Source of the DNA: Branchiostoma floridae
Taxonomy: Eukaryota; Chordata; Leptocardii; Amphioxiformes; Branchiostomatidae
Length of the DNA: 64,000 bases
Direction of reading: 5' to 3'
NCBI RefSeq assembly: GCF_000003815.2
Contig: NC_049982.1
Coordinates: 14,607,931-14,671,930 of the forward strand
Made by a program: the position numbers and the translations under genes. Positions 1 to 11,815 of the stretch are shown here, piece by piece. How positions within the stretch are numbered: position 1 is the stretch's first letter; each line of letters begins with the position of its first letter. The notes beneath the pieces are model-generated. The model was given only the letters and a program-made list of their open reading frames with translations, had not been told where the DNA came from and searched no databases.

Positions 1-264
1 NNNNNNNNNNNNNNNNNNNNNNNNNNNNNNNNNNNNNNNNNNNNNNNNNNNNNNNNNNNNNNNNNNNNNNNNNNNNNNNNNNNNNNNNNNNNNNNNNNNN
101 NNNNNNNNNNNNNNNNNNNNNNNNNNNNNNNNNNNNNNNNNNNNNNNNNNNNNNNNNNNNNNNNNNNNNNNNNNNNNNNNNNNNNNNNNNNNNNNNNNNN
201 NNNNNNNNNNNNNNNNNNNNNNNNNNNNNNNNNNNNNNNNNNNNNNNNNNNNNNNNNNNNNNNN
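1..264. other. Assembly gap (N run)
   Basis: The sequence is all N, so nothing can be said about this interval. Confidence 1.
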
Positions 265-1146
265 GAACCAAGTGAAAACCATGTGAGGAAATATAGCTAC
301 GATTTATTCATTAGCACAAATAGCCATTTTAATGGAAATAGTCGCTCCTCTTTATAGCAATATCATTTAAGCATTATGCAGTGATATTCCGTCTCTAAAT
401 AGAACATCCTTCAATTTGTAAGAATACAGAGAGTGGATACTTAGTAAACATGGTTTGTTACCCAGCATAATTATCTGCTTCCATTCTCACAAGCCGGGAG
501 CATGCGAGGTGGGAATTGCACATTAGTCCAGGATTGAACTGTATGAATCCGCTAATTGCTAATGATTGATGTTCGTCCGTGGTTGATAAACTGTTATCAG
601 AGTTATTAGTAGTTCTTCACAGGTTTGACAGTCGTGACTAGGAATGTGCTTGTTCTATCCGGCCAGAACGTAATGTCATTGGGGTCAACTAATGAAGATA
701 GGTTAGAGCTAAGCAGTGCTGAATCATGTTAGTACGAAGACAACATCAGAATACAAAGTTCTTTTGATCGTCATGAAATAGTCCATTTTATGAACCATGA
801 AAAATTATAAAGAACGTTCAACCATGGTGTAGGGGAGAAGTAAGCCTTACGGTAGCAATATCATATTGCGATTGGTCCACTGAAAACTTATAATGCTATT
901 TACAGGAAATGAGAAAAGACGGTTGTGAAACATGACCTCTCACAGTTGTGTGTGCGTGTTTCTGCCAATGTCTAGAAACACACAGCGCCCGATGCTCTGA
1001 TGAAATGATCACATCAGGGAAGAACACACTAATGACAGAAATACATGTAAAATGGTTAACAAATGATACGTTAAAAACATAAGTTCTTAATTGGACTGTA
1101 ACAGCAAAGACATGTAGGTTGCAAAGATGTATTACAAAGGTGATAC
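265..1146. other. Noncoding stretch, nothing recognised
   Basis: AT-rich DNA with no frame, repeat or RNA gene that I recognise. The candidate minus-strand exon at 1147-1300 would have its intron here, because its donor site lies at 1145-1146. Confidence 0.5.
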
Positions 1147-1300
1147 CTGCTGGGTAATATTTGGAAAGTAGATCTTGCTGCTTTTTGGGGTTGTCTAAAA
1201 AATCTTGGACTGCGACGTAAAAGGAGAAAAATACCTTCAGGCTATCTCTCATTATCAGATTCTTGCAGACAAAGAACCAATTTTTCGCTAACCTCAGCAT
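1147..1300 (-). CDS. Candidate first exon of an unrecognised gene
   Basis: On the minus strand an ATG at 1300 opens 51 codons that end at a CCAGCAG|GTATCA donor (GT at 1146-1145), leaving one extra base. The peptide starts MLRLAKNWFFVC and ends near KKQQDLLSKYYPA. Inside it, a strong pyrimidine tract (TTTTTCTCCTTTTACGTCGCAG) immediately precedes codon QDFLDN, so an alternative reading is an internal exon starting at about 1209. The 25-bp stretch from GTATTT to that AG is too short for an intron. The frame stays open through the donor into intron-like sequence. No domain is recognised. Downstream exons, if real, would lie in 265-1144 or beyond the gap. The call rests on splice signals and composition only. 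Confidence 0.33.
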
Positions 1301-3819
1301 ATTACCTCGGCTCGCAAGGCTCCTAGCTTGATAGCTGCGAATCCTTTCTCGTCACGGTCGCGACTGGCGCTTAATTACGTCGCGTCTCCCGACTCCCTGC
1401 AGTTATAATCAAATAAACAGGGGATTTGGTCATAATAAAGATTCGAGAAAATCGATGAAGGTTCGCCGAACTTCATCGATGCGAGGAACGTCGTCTGAAA
1501 GGTAAAGATTCCGCACGCATATTGGAATATCATCCTGCGAGATGAAAAAAGCAAACAGTATTGTTTTTTAAGACTACCTGAAGCCACGGGGTATCTGATT
1601 CATTTACAGTACAGGAAACATTTTATCTTTTAACCAATATTTGCCATTTTTTACGAGTACGTTTAGACCAGAAACACAATATGTGGGTTTCTTCACATTG
1701 TGCAAAATGTACGTGTTTTACACTCACATCTTCGATACTTTGCAGGTGACTACGTATTTTTCTCACCTCAAATCAAAGAAAATATCAAGATCCTCGGCAT
1801 GCCGCATTCTGGAAGGGTGAGGGGAATACTGTCAGAGGGAGAAGTATGAAGAACAACAAAACAGTACATCCCTTCGGTGTCCAAGGAGATACGAGATAAA
1901 TGGTTACAAGAACAAATAAATAAGAGCACTATAAACCTTTTAGGTTATTGATATATTTACAGCAGATATCCCTCTTTGAGTGTCTTTTTAAACAAACATT
2001 CTCCAGCCTTGTAATGTCTTTAATCCTTTTTCGTTGAAATTTTGTTTTGCTTCTCATATTTTTCTGTTCATCACAAGTAAATGTATGATTGAGAATGGTT
2101 CCGCCACAGTTGCTTTAATCCAAGCGCGGCCATTAAGCCAGTCCACTTAACGGTTCACCCTGGAGTAGGTGGGATGTTAAAAGCTAATGGGACCTAAGTG
2201 GCAAGAACTTTTTCAGCCGATCATGTTATTCTCTTTCAAAATATGATGTCCTCTGCTTGCGTGAGGCGCACGGAACTGACGGCGATTTCGTCAATTGCTA
2301 TCTTAGTTGGGTTTGTGCAATCCTTGATTTTATAATTGTAATATTATGGAAAACGTTATAGTGTGAGTGAAAAGATAACATAACACACAAGATGTAAAGA
2401 TATTTTTTAACATATGAACTGGGTGATCATTCTATTCCATTTAGGTCGCAGTGTGACCACCGCGGGATCGCTGCCCCAGTGAGTGGGGGTGTTACTAGTG
2501 GCACAGAGGATCAACCTATGCGTACAGATGTACTTCCCTCTTACCTAATCTTGGCTTATCGAGCTCAAAGCCTATCAAACACGAGTATATCAACTTGATA
2601 ATAAGCTTTTGATCATTGATCTCACGTGAAGCAACCCTGACCATACTTGTTGACCATCGAGCGCTCTGGTCAATTTTAGGTACCTCAGCGGTCGCCAATT
2701 TCGTACATGTTGGCGACATTCCACCTTTACACAGGCCGTTATCGGCCCATCCTACCATCTTTAGTTGATTTGTCCGATGCAGTTGGGTACATTTTATACG
2801 TATGGCCGAGTTTAGAGACGATTCGACTTCACCAGGTTAGTGGTCTGAATCGGAAACGGTTTGTTAATTTGTGATCAATTGCAATGAATTAATCATCGTA
2901 ATAACCCGTATTATGTAATTAGCTTCTACTCCGGAGTGCCTAATTGATACAGCGCAACACTAATATCGGATTCTCTGTGACATTGTGTGACTTTCAAGCT
3001 TAGTATGTTTCTTAGTTTGTTTTTACAATGTATCTATTTTAGCATCGTAGTTTTCAATATGTAATGGAATATTAAGCAGCGGTTAGGGAAGGTGCCCATC
3101 TCCGTTTCTACAGCCCTTGGGCCACACAGGCCAATACAGAAGGTGGCTAGTCCAGTGGAAATGGAGTGTGTTCAATTTCCAAACTCCTTCTTATAAGACC
3201 TCAAAGGCTTAGTGCTGAATGCTAATCAAAGAGAGTATTAGGACACGTGCCATCTACAAAGTCTTTGGAAGAACCTATCCCTCTAGGCAATGACAGTGGC
3301 AAATATTTGTCCTTATCACATATCAATACCCGAGCAATCTCTCAGCTTCCCCAGGTAACACCAAGATTTACAGGCAGCTCATGTTTTGGAGACAAGTCTA
3401 TTTCCGATCCAATTTGATACGGGAATGACACATTGAATGCACCACAATTGTTGGTTATCTGCGATACAGTAAAATGTTTTAATGTATGACAACAGCACGT
3501 CCCTGTGGGTACTAGCTTTTACCGGTAGCTTCAGTCATGCGTGTGGCCTGATACATTAGACGACATTGTACATTGACATGGTATATCAGGACTCCTCAAT
3601 AATGTAGGATTCACACCTCGCTACATTAAACACCCTGCACCGAGATGAATCTAAATTGTACAGTCGGCGGTCTCTCATCGGGGGCTTGCCAAGGAAGTTT
3701 CCTGACGTCAGTCTATTAACCTTCACACCCGCCTGGTGTGCTGAACCTGGGGCGGCAAATGTAATCGACATGTAGGTGTGCATAGTTCCCTTGTGAATCA
3801 GCTCAGCTCCTGCAAGAAG
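1301..3819. other. Noncoding stretch with one perfect hairpin
   Basis: No gene is recognised. A hairpin lies at 1451-1480: ATCGATGAAG and CTTCATCGAT form a 10-bp perfect stem around GTTCGCCGAA, whose ends can pair further. Otherwise I see nothing in this interval. Confidence 0.5.
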
Positions 3820-4145
3820 GCCCTGATTCCACTAGACGGCGATCGTGCTGCGATATCGATGCGACCTAGACTGGACTTGCGTACCCCTTTTATGTACTTT
3901 TAATGATTGCGATATCATGCAAAGTGTAAAATTATGTCTGAAAAGACAGCAAAACACAAAAGCGTCAAAATATTTGTTTCTTTATCTATGCAATTTGTTA
4001 AGCATTCTTTTTAGCGCAAATGCTATACACCATGCTTCAAACAAGGAGTACACATGCACATGTAGCTGTTTGATGTTACATTGTGAACATGACATTGGTC
4101 CCAGCGCGGCCGCAGCGATGTCGCCACCCCAGCAGAATTTAATGG
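3820..4145. mobile_element. Degraded copy of the TAA-flanked MITE family
   Basis: The left end (ATTCCACTAGACGGCGATCG) and the internal words (ATATCATGCAAAGTGTAAAA, AGACAGCAAAACACAAA) match the family also seen at 20941-21185 and, inverted, at 28590-28781. The right end near 4138 (AATGGGGGAAGG) resembles the family's inverse end. No clear target duplication remains, so this is an old or truncated copy. The long open frame at 3845-4210 runs through this repeat and is not treated as a gene. Confidence 0.4.
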
Positions 4146-4639
4146 GGGAAGGTCATATCCAATTGAATACCCACATTCATCCCATACATAGGATACAATT
4201 ACTTATGTGAATATACGCAAATCAGGATAGTGCTCAAATGTACCTGTGTTTGCAACGGTCTTCGGTGAGCGTTATTTCTGCAGCTGTGATTATGATGCTC
4301 GCTAGAGCATAGAAAATACTTGGATGTTTGAAGTCAACACGATCGTACGAGTTAATAAAACATCAATCTATCGCATTTATGTGAAGAATGAGCCTCAAAA
4401 ATAAATGCATCACCGTCATATGGTATTCATTAAATAGTTTGAGTTACTATTTAGCTTGTTTCAGTATGTCCCGTTCTCCTTCTGTATTGGGCATCAAAGA
4501 TTGTCGTGTCCCGAACCCAGCAGTCTCAGGTCTGTCAAGGTGGTGATTATATTTCAGCCATACCATAGGTATGGTGAAATATATTGTATTCGTAATGTTT
4601 CTTCTTTCTCCTGTCAAATCTTCAAATTGATTCATCTCC
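4146..4639. other. Noncoding stretch, nothing recognised
   Basis: Short open frames occur on both strands, but they overlap each other and run into the minisatellite that follows. Nothing else is recognised. Confidence 0.4.
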
Positions 4640-5262
4640 GTCGTTCCTGAACCGAATGGCCTGAAATTTGGCACAAGGGTAGAGTGGGCCAATACCTTGA
4701 TGCTTTTTTTTTTTTCATTTTTTCCATATCTGCCTTTAAAATGATTTTATTCATGTTTTTTGCAATTTTTACATATATTTTGCTCCTCTGTACCCTGGTA
4801 TTACAGCCGAATGATCTGAAATTTGGTACAGAGGTGCCTTGATCATATGCCCACAAAGATCCAATAACAGTTTTGGCATACGGTACAACAAAATGCTTAA
4901 TTTTGACATTTTTTGCCATTTTTTTCCCCAAAAAATGACATTTTTGGCTCCTATACCCTCATTTTACAACCAAATGATCTGAAATTTGTAATAGAAGTGC
5001 AATTTACATATGCGCACATGGGTTCAATAACTTTTTTGGCATACAGTACAACAAAATGCTTAATTTTGGGATTTTTTGGCCATTGTTTGACCAAAACCTT
5101 ACGCTTTTGGCTGCTGTTCCCTGGTCTTATAACCAAATGACCTAAATTTTGGTCAATAGGTGCACTAGATATTCATTCAAATGACCCATGTATAATTTCT
5201 GGCATAAACCACTTCAAAATGATATATTTGGGGATTTTTTTGGTAATTTTCCACTAGCCAGA
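4640..5262. repeat. Degenerate tandem repeat, about 160-bp unit
   Basis: Four diverged units share the phrase (A)CCRAATGRYCTGAAATTTGG at about 4651, 4807, 4970 and 5131, spaced 155-163 bp. A second shared phrase, TGGCATACRGTACAACAAAA, appears at about 4875 and 5038, with a decayed version near 5200. Each unit also has a T-rich block (ATTTTTTGGCCATT). Several short open frames across it, on both strands, are repeats of one another and are not genes. Confidence 0.85.
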
Positions 5263-5263
5263 G

Positions 5264-5289
5264 GGTCAACGACCTTGAGGTCGTTGACC
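5264..5289. repeat. Perfect palindrome at the junction of two tandem arrays
   Basis: GGTCAACGACC and GGTCGTTGACC are exact inverse complements around a TTGA loop. The stem extends outward with one bulged G (AGAGG...CCTCT). It lies just after the ~160-bp array and before the array that starts at 5420. Confidence 0.9.
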
Positions 5290-5419
5290 TCTCCCACCTG
5301 AAGACAACATGTGCACACAGTGTCTCTATATATAGTAACTTGATTAAAGAGGGAACCAATCACGTAGCCTGAGTCAACATCCCGAAGGGTATTGGCAGCC
5401 AATCAGTGAGCCTGGTGTT

Positions 5420-6175
5420 ATCTGGAAGAGTCCATTCTGGCACGGAGGGGGAACATTTTTTTTTAAATTCATCTTTGGACTGTTGATTACATAAAGTCTC
5501 TCAGTGGGAGTATTTTTGAACTAGTCTATTTTGCAATTTTACATTGGGTGTACGGGAAGAGTCCATTCTTGCACGGAGGGGGCATTTAAAAAATTCGTTT
5601 ATGGACTTTGGTGATTTGATATGTCAAAGTGTTTCAGTGTGGTTATTTTTTGACTGGTGTATTTTGTAATTTCACGTAGGTTGTGCTGGAAGAGTCCATT
5701 GTTACATGGAGGGGGATTTTTAGAATCCATTTTTGGGACTTTGGTGATTACTCCAAGTCCAATTTTAGCGGATGTATTTTTGGATAGGGGCATCGCAAGA
5801 AGAGTCCATTCTTGCATGGGGATGTTTTCAAATTTAGTTTTAAAGAGGTGATGACTCAATATTCCATTTTTAGCGGAAGTGTTTTTGGACTTGTCTATTT
5901 TACCTTTTCATGCCTTTTTTGCCTAGTTCAACTTTGGACTGGGTTGTTTATTAAATCAAAAGGCCATGTTTTCGGTGGGAGTATTTCTAGACTGGTCTAT
6001 TGTGCAAATTCACATGGGGTGCACTGGAAGAATCCATTCTTGCACTGGGAATTTTGTAAGATTCATTTTTGGGTGTCATTAAGTGTCATTAGTAGAATTG
6101 ACGTTTAAACAAAAGTGTTCCATTTTTGCACATGGGTGATTTTGGAATAGTCTATTGTTGCATGGGGAGGGAGAT
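5420..6175. repeat. Degenerate tandem repeat, about 110-135-bp unit
   Basis: The phrase GGAAGAGTCCATTCTTGCA(C/T)GGAGGG recurs at about 5424, 5555, 5688, 5798, 6026 and (decayed) 6143. Between copies come ATTTTGGACTTTGGTGATT-like segments. The 228-bp spacing before the fifth copy hides one strongly decayed unit. The unit differs from that of the neighbouring 4640-5262 array. Confidence 0.85.
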
Positions 6176-6582
6176 GGCTGAAATATGCTGTATTTGCTCT
6201 CAAGCAAATGTCGGCTTTTCTAGTAATTTAGAAGCTTCTATCATTATATATCACAATACACTGTATCAGCTTTTCATGACAGTAGACCTACTTCGTCCTG
6301 GAGTTTCAGGGACACGCGAGAAGAATGGTGTGTTAGTTTGGCAATAGCTTCGTCTGTTTGTGGAGCCCTGACAGAGTCAATGCGTAGTTTGATAAAAGGT
6401 TGACTATGAATGCACACGCAGCGATTGAATGCATGTATTCAGAAGTGCCACGCACACTCGCATGTTCAAAAGCCAGCTATTGAAACAGTAGTCTTTGGAA
6501 CGATCGTCTTTGGATGTCATTAACAGGCATGATAGCAAAGCGCTACTGATGGAGGTTATCTTCAAAACACTTCATCTGTCAG
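6176..6582. other. Noncoding stretch, nothing recognised
   Basis: No repeat, RNA gene or convincing coding frame is visible. Confidence 0.4.
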
Positions 6583-6778
6583 ATGAATTTTCTTGTCGAA
6601 ATGACGCCCCTAGCAGCACTTTCACTGTACACAATTTCAATGTCGGTTTATAAGCTGAATACAATGGCAAGGTACGAAGGTCAGCTTAAAACAGGACATA
6701 AAACAAGATCGTATATTGATGAGGTCACTGGCCACTCACACTCGAATGAAAGTACAGATTTATTTATCAATCTTGTAG
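6583..6778 (+). CDS. Candidate exon of an unrecognised gene
   Basis: A CTTCATCTGTCAG acceptor-like site ends exactly before 6583. The frame is open for 65 codons (starting MNFLVEMTPLAALSL, ending TDLFINLV), and a consensus-like donor TAG|GTAAGTC follows at 6779, leaving one base over. The peptide has no domain I recognise. The frame also continues past the donor to 6861, so the splice reading is a hypothesis. No partner exon was found nearby. Confidence 0.25.
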
Positions 6779-8744
6779 GTAAGTCCATTCAGTTTTCGAA
6801 AAAACTGATTGCCAAGGGAGCCCTGCAACTTAACAATAATTACATAAACATAAACCGTTGAAATCTAAGTTGGAGTAACATAAATACCTTACTCCTAACC
6901 CTTGTCGTAAACCCGTCTGTTAGATGATAAGACGTGTATGGAAGTTCGATGTCAATTGCAAAAGAAGATGAAAGGAACTAGAGTATTGAAGAGTATAGAG
7001 AACTTAAGCACTAAAAGTGAAAATTCGATGATCAAGAAGATCGTTAGCCTGATTTATTCGAGCTTTTCAGGCCCGTCATTCATTCCACGGGAAGGGGCCA
7101 GTTACAGCCCTGGACAGCGGAGTTTGCGTTACACAGACTAGAAGATTGTCAGTCACGACAAGCCACGGAACCTCTTTAACGCGCATTCCAGATATCCTCT
7201 ATAGCAGAGCACTCGTTTGACACGTTTCAATGAGTACATGTACATGCACAAGGACGATTTCCTTTTATCTCGTTCCTGTACTCCAGCCTGTGATAATGAT
7301 TGGAAGTCCAGTCAATTAGGTAGCGGTAATCCTTAGTTACACGCCATTGGAGCAACAGGCGGACTGTGGAATGGATAGACTACACGGAGGATTACCGGCT
7401 TGGACGATAATCCCCTCATCTTTATTGATCTTCAAAAGTCTTCCACCACGCTCTTAGCTTGCTCGTTAGGCCCACATTCCACGGGTTTTTAGGTGAAAAA
7501 TACGCGCACAACCCTCTGTCGATCTTAATATCATGGCTGAAGATCGTGGATAATGTGAAAAGGGTATAAGGACCCTGCCAAGTCCCTCGGTCGTACCGAG
7601 GTTGCCGCCCAAGAGGAATGGCGGTGTTACCAAAAACAACCGTCTTCTGTGAATCTCGGTCGATAAGCCATAAACATAGAATGACTGATACGTGCATCGC
7701 TGGGTTCATTCCACAACTAATCCTACCCTGTTATTCATGGTCATAGGTGTTAAATATAAAGGCTGCTTTGTTATTGGAAAGAATACTGGGACTATTTTAG
7801 CCGTCACTGTTATATTAATAAGGATGCTAAGATGTACACCTCGATTTTGTACTTTGTGTAATGGTTGTTGCCATACAGTGTACATACCGTGCACAATTGG
7901 CGTGCAATATTTATGTTATAAAGCACCTCTATGTATAAATGGACCGGAAAAAACTTACTGCATGCAATCTGTTATCGGTAAATATTTTCAAGTCAACTAT
8001 GGGTCTCTGCAGAATCTAAGTTACGCCGATTGTTATTAGTCTAGACATTGCCAACAATAGCATTAGAGAAGTCTCTCTTTTATACAATAATTTCAATCAC
8101 TGCCCATTGCCAGATATACGTCTCCAATGCCTCTACCATGTACTTGCAATTAGCCTTCGGACATGAGCTTGCAAATAAACGTAGATATTAGGTTATATTT
8201 ATAATGTACTTACAAAACGATGAGCCTAGTAAAGTCTGATGGTGAACCCCTGTGAAAAATTGCACCTGATGTGTAGTGAGGACTTATATACATGACATTA
8301 CATTGGGACCCGTGTCATAAGGATCAATCTCAACTTCATTACCTACCCTGATAGTGGGGGGTACGGTACTGCAGGTTGAAGTCACGCTATGGTAATCCCA
8401 GTAGAACATCTGTTATCTGTCAAACTACTTAAATACCTGCTGCGAGTATATACATATACAATCAATGGTTTGTTCATGGTGTTTATCACCGTGTATTTTG
8501 TAAACATGAACATCCATTTTCTTGTATTGTTGCATCTCAAAATATGGCCTATTGCTCTTCATGTTACTGTAGCCTGGTTGACATGTTGTCATGACGAGAA
8601 AATTTAATCAAAGTTCGAATCATTGTTGAAATGTACATGTGGCTGGTCAAGCTACTAGTATCCATTGCAATCAAAGTATTAACAACTTAGTGAAACGTCT
8701 CTTGCTGTTGTTCTACACGTTTTGTCAGATAAAGAAGCTTTTGC
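6779..8744. other. Noncoding stretch, nothing recognised
   Basis: Scattered short open frames occur on both strands without domains, splice context or mutual consistency. No transposon ends are seen. Confidence 0.4.
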
Positions 8745-8930
8745 ATGTCTGCATCTGTGTATGTCTATGTGTGTATGTCTATGTGTGTCTGTCTGTCTGT
8801 GTGTCTGTGTGTCTGTTTCTGTGTGTCTGTCTGTGTGTGTGTGTGTGTCTGTGTCCGGGTGTGTCTGTCTGTGTGTGTCTCTGTGTGTGTGTGCCTGTGT
8901 GTGTGTATACATATATACCCTCTATATATG

Positions 8931-8969
<39 letters not shown>

Positions 8970-8997
8970 CTGAGTGTGTTTGTCTGTGTGTGCGTTA
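8745..8997. repeat. Compound microsatellite (TG, TCTG, TA)
   Basis: Blocks of (TG)n interrupted by TCTG units at 8755-8910 lead into (TA)n with TATATA runs at about 8910-8948, then (TG)n at 8949-8968 and a decaying tail. The Cys/Val/Ser-rich or Thr/His-rich open frames across it on both strands are by-products of the repeat. Confidence 0.97.
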
Positions 8998-9085
8998 ACA
9001 GCATAACTTGGGAAGCCATGAATTGATCCTGATGATATTTGATATGTGGATAATATAAGGGGGCCGGCTTGCAGCATTGCATGCA
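8998..9085 (+). mobile_element. Fragment of the palindrome-ended element class
   Basis: ACAGCATAACTTGGGAAGCC, then TGGATAATATAAGGGGGCCGGC, match the internal monomer seen at 46255-46360 and 45680-45790 (ATAACTCGAGAAGCCTTGAA...TGGTAGGTGGGTAGGGG). It abuts the microsatellite and has no ends of its own. Confidence 0.5.
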
Positions 9086-10770
9086 CCATGCGGAGCAGGG
9101 TCAAATACACATATTTAAAAGGAAACTCTACAAAAGTCTTCCTTGCTAAGATAAGTCTTTCATGCTTTGAAAAATTTATGCTATTTGGGTAGAGAAGGTT
9201 AGCAGATGAGAAACGTTATGCAAATAACGACCTTATTTACATAATAGATGGTAAATAATTATCATACTTCACCCGAAAAGGTTAATATCATTTGGCAGAG
9301 GTACGAGGTCGTGGAACTCTCGTTTTATTTTGATAGTATGACATTTCTTGTATGCGGCATTCATTTTGTGTATTTTTTTTCACATGAAGAAGATGACAGA
9401 GATGTAAGACGGATACAAAGTGTGCATTTGAATTTTACAGCTTTTTACAGGCCCACAATAAACTCGGTGCTGAATCCATCCAAACTACCGGCTTCTAAAC
9501 GATACAAATGCACCAGTCTTGGTATAATAGACTATCAATGGCGATACTCTTAGACATTCTAGAATCATCTAGAATTTTTCGGCAAGGACAGGTTTAAAGT
9601 AGAATTGACGATTCGTCTAACAAGCAGGGTCTGGCGTCCTCATTTCGTGGTAGACTGTACGTTTTGTTTTAGGCATCAATCGTGAAACGGCAAGCCTCTA
9701 CGTCATACCTTTATCCAAACGGATTTAACCGCAATTTTGTTAGTGTCAAAAAGCAGTGACAGATGGATTCAGGAAAGATTTTGTTGGCCGTTTGTGAGGC
9801 AAAACTCGATACATCGACGGACTTCAAGCTGACAGGAAGATTAGGGGCGTCACATCGGGGGCAGAAGAGATCAGGCCCCGGGACTTACGGTCTGCATTTG
9901 AAGTAGGTCTTGGTGGGTTGAGGACGGCCTCTCTTTCAACATGGAACATAAAAAACACATGTCACGCTAATGGACGCATGGCGTCAACACCCATAACCTC
10001 GTATCTCCTCCATACTCTAAATGTGTCTAAATATAGTCTTCCAGTCAATGTTGAAGCAGGAAGACGACCAGCTGCAAGTTTAAATCCAGTTCCGAGCGGA
10101 AAGAGCTTTAAAATGACTACTTCCGACTACTCGAATGAAACCTAGGAAGATCTTGACGACGGAGACGTGCTGTCTCTAGATAATCAAATGTCAGATGCGG
10201 ATGTACTTTCGAGTTGCTATCTTCGGCAGGGTAGTTATATCTTTGCTTGATTGGACTACCAGGATATATATGTTTTAGGCAAGGACAAATGATAACAGTT
10301 TGCGACGATTCTGCATTTATTTTCTTTCACCTTCAGCGTTTCCAGGAGCTTCCACGATTGGGCACGGCCTTGTAGAGGAACCTTGTACTCACCATGTGTA
10401 TGTGAACCTGAGTTCTACAGCTGCAAATCATGTCAGCAAGTCCACAAACCTCTCAAAAGTACCTGTGTCACAGACAAAATAGAAATCAGGACGATAAATC
10501 GTGTGGCTTACCTAGGTGTGTAATGATGGGCATAAAAGCTGAATGGTACGATAAATGGCTTCAGAGTTCTTACACTTTGAGAGTTTTCCACAGATGATTT
10601 AATGGGTGATGTTATTGGATTCCTGATACATCTTTACCCGTGAGGACAGGATCAGAGTCCTGACTGAAATGGGCTATATGTCACTGTGTAAGCTTTATTC
10701 TAATTTCCTCTTCACGCCAGTTTCAACAGATGCTAGACCCGACGTAAAACAACGATGAAATATAATGATA
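9086..10770. other. Noncoding stretch, nothing recognised
   Basis: A 48-codon frame from an ATG at about 9763 and others of similar size are present, but without splice or domain support. Confidence 0.35.
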
Positions 10771-11354
10771 CTACGAGGGGCGTGCAATTAGTAATGGTCC
10801 TGACCCATTTCCCATAGCAGGAGATTAATGAAACTTGGCACAGTTATTAGTCTTTCTCTTCATAGGAATCACCCAGAGTTATGCATTTCTCCCATCGTTT
10901 GATGCAGCTCTGGACACCGATTTTGTAGGACACCCCAGGTTGGTCCTCCAACTGATGCCTCATCAATGGCACAAGAGGGACGACCAGGTCTGGGAGCTGT
11001 TTCCACAGACTTCCAGCCACGTTTGAATTCAGGATGCCAGCGTTTTACAAGGTCATATGATGGGGCATCATCACCATAAGTTTCATTTATTTCATCAAAA
11101 GTCTTCTTTGGTGTGCGTCCTTTCAAATACAAAAACCGGATCACTGCGCGACACTCAACTGGTTCCATTTCACACCTGGTCCATTTCGCACCTGACTAAG
11201 TTCAAACACCAGTAAATCAGAAACCACAATTAGTTCAGAGCTGTCTTTTGCAACATAACCCATAGAGATATGAATTATTACACAGACAAAATTTCATTTA
11301 GATCAGACAACTGGAAGTGGGTCAGGACCATTACTTATTGCACGCCCCTCGTAA
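10771..11354 (-). mobile_element. Internally deleted mariner-type transposon
   Basis: Terminal inverted repeats of at least 36 bp (TACGAGGGGCGTGCAAT...TGGTCCTGACCCA) at 10772-10807 and 11318-11353 differ at one position. TA dinucleotides flank the element at 10769-10770 and 11355-11356, as expected for Tc1/mariner insertion. Homology of the two ends continues more weakly inward (ATGAAA, TAAT blocks). The minus-strand interior encodes only the N-terminal part of a transposase. At 584 bp, against roughly 1.3 kb for full mariners, this is a nonautonomous deletion derivative. Confidence 0.92.
10869..11168 (-). pseudogene. Mariner transposase N-terminal HTH remnant
   Basis: The 99-codon frame reads MEPVECRAVIRFLYLKGRTP, then FDEINETYGDDAPSYDLVKR and SVETAPRPGRPS. 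This is the typical first helix-turn-helix of mariner/Mos1-like transposases (HTH_48 type) followed by the GRPS linker, roughly residues 1-70. After about residue 68 the sequence loses similarity to the family, and the DDE/D catalytic domain is absent, so it cannot catalyse transposition. It sits wholly between the two inverted repeats. Whether it is transcribed is unknown; the open frame over the DNA-binding part could reflect youth or chance. Confidence 0.85.
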
Positions 11355-11633
11355 TAATATACATCTATTGGATAAGCAACTCAACAAGCAAACAGACTGT
11401 AATAGAGAAAAAAAACAGAATTCGGGGGAAATATCAGAAGTGACTAGTATACATTTTAACCAATTGCTATTATGATGTACGGAATGTAACTTAGAGAATG
11501 TAGGTCAAGAGGAATGTCATCCACATTCAGCCGGTATATGAGCTAATGAATTATCGAATTCTCACATTCATGTCGATATCGTTTAATGCAATATAGACTA
11601 TAGACACAACTGCTTTGACTGAGTGCCGCCAGT
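11355..11633. other. Short noncoding stretch
   Basis: Nothing is recognised between the mariner element and the GT-rich minisatellite. Confidence 0.4.
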
Positions 11634-11815
11634 GGACGTGTGTTGGACGTGTGTTGCTGGACTTGTGTGGGACGTGTGTTAGACGTGTTTGGGACGTGTG
11701 TCGTTGGACATGTGTGGGATGTGTGCTGTCCGACGTGTGTTATCCGTGTGCGGGACGTGTGTTGTCCGTGTGTTGTCCGTGTGCGGGACGTGTGTTGTAC
11801 CCATGTGTGACACCA
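11634..11815. repeat. Degenerate GT-rich minisatellite
   Basis: Units such as GACGTGTGTTGGACGTGTG, GTGTTGTCCGTGTGCGGGAC and variants repeat with a period of roughly 10-22 bp. The Cys/Val/Arg-rich plus-strand frame over it (11615-11935) follows from the repeat. Confidence 0.85.

Noticed and set aside
8639-9110. Several Cys/Val/Ser-rich and Thr/His-rich open frames on both strands
   Set aside because: They translate a TG/TCTG/TA microsatellite; periodic low-complexity codons, not genes.
10835-11026. Plus-strand frame MAQLLVFLFIGITQSYAFLP... resembling a secreted peptide
   Set aside because: It is the antisense of the mariner transposase remnant; the signal-like start is coincidental.
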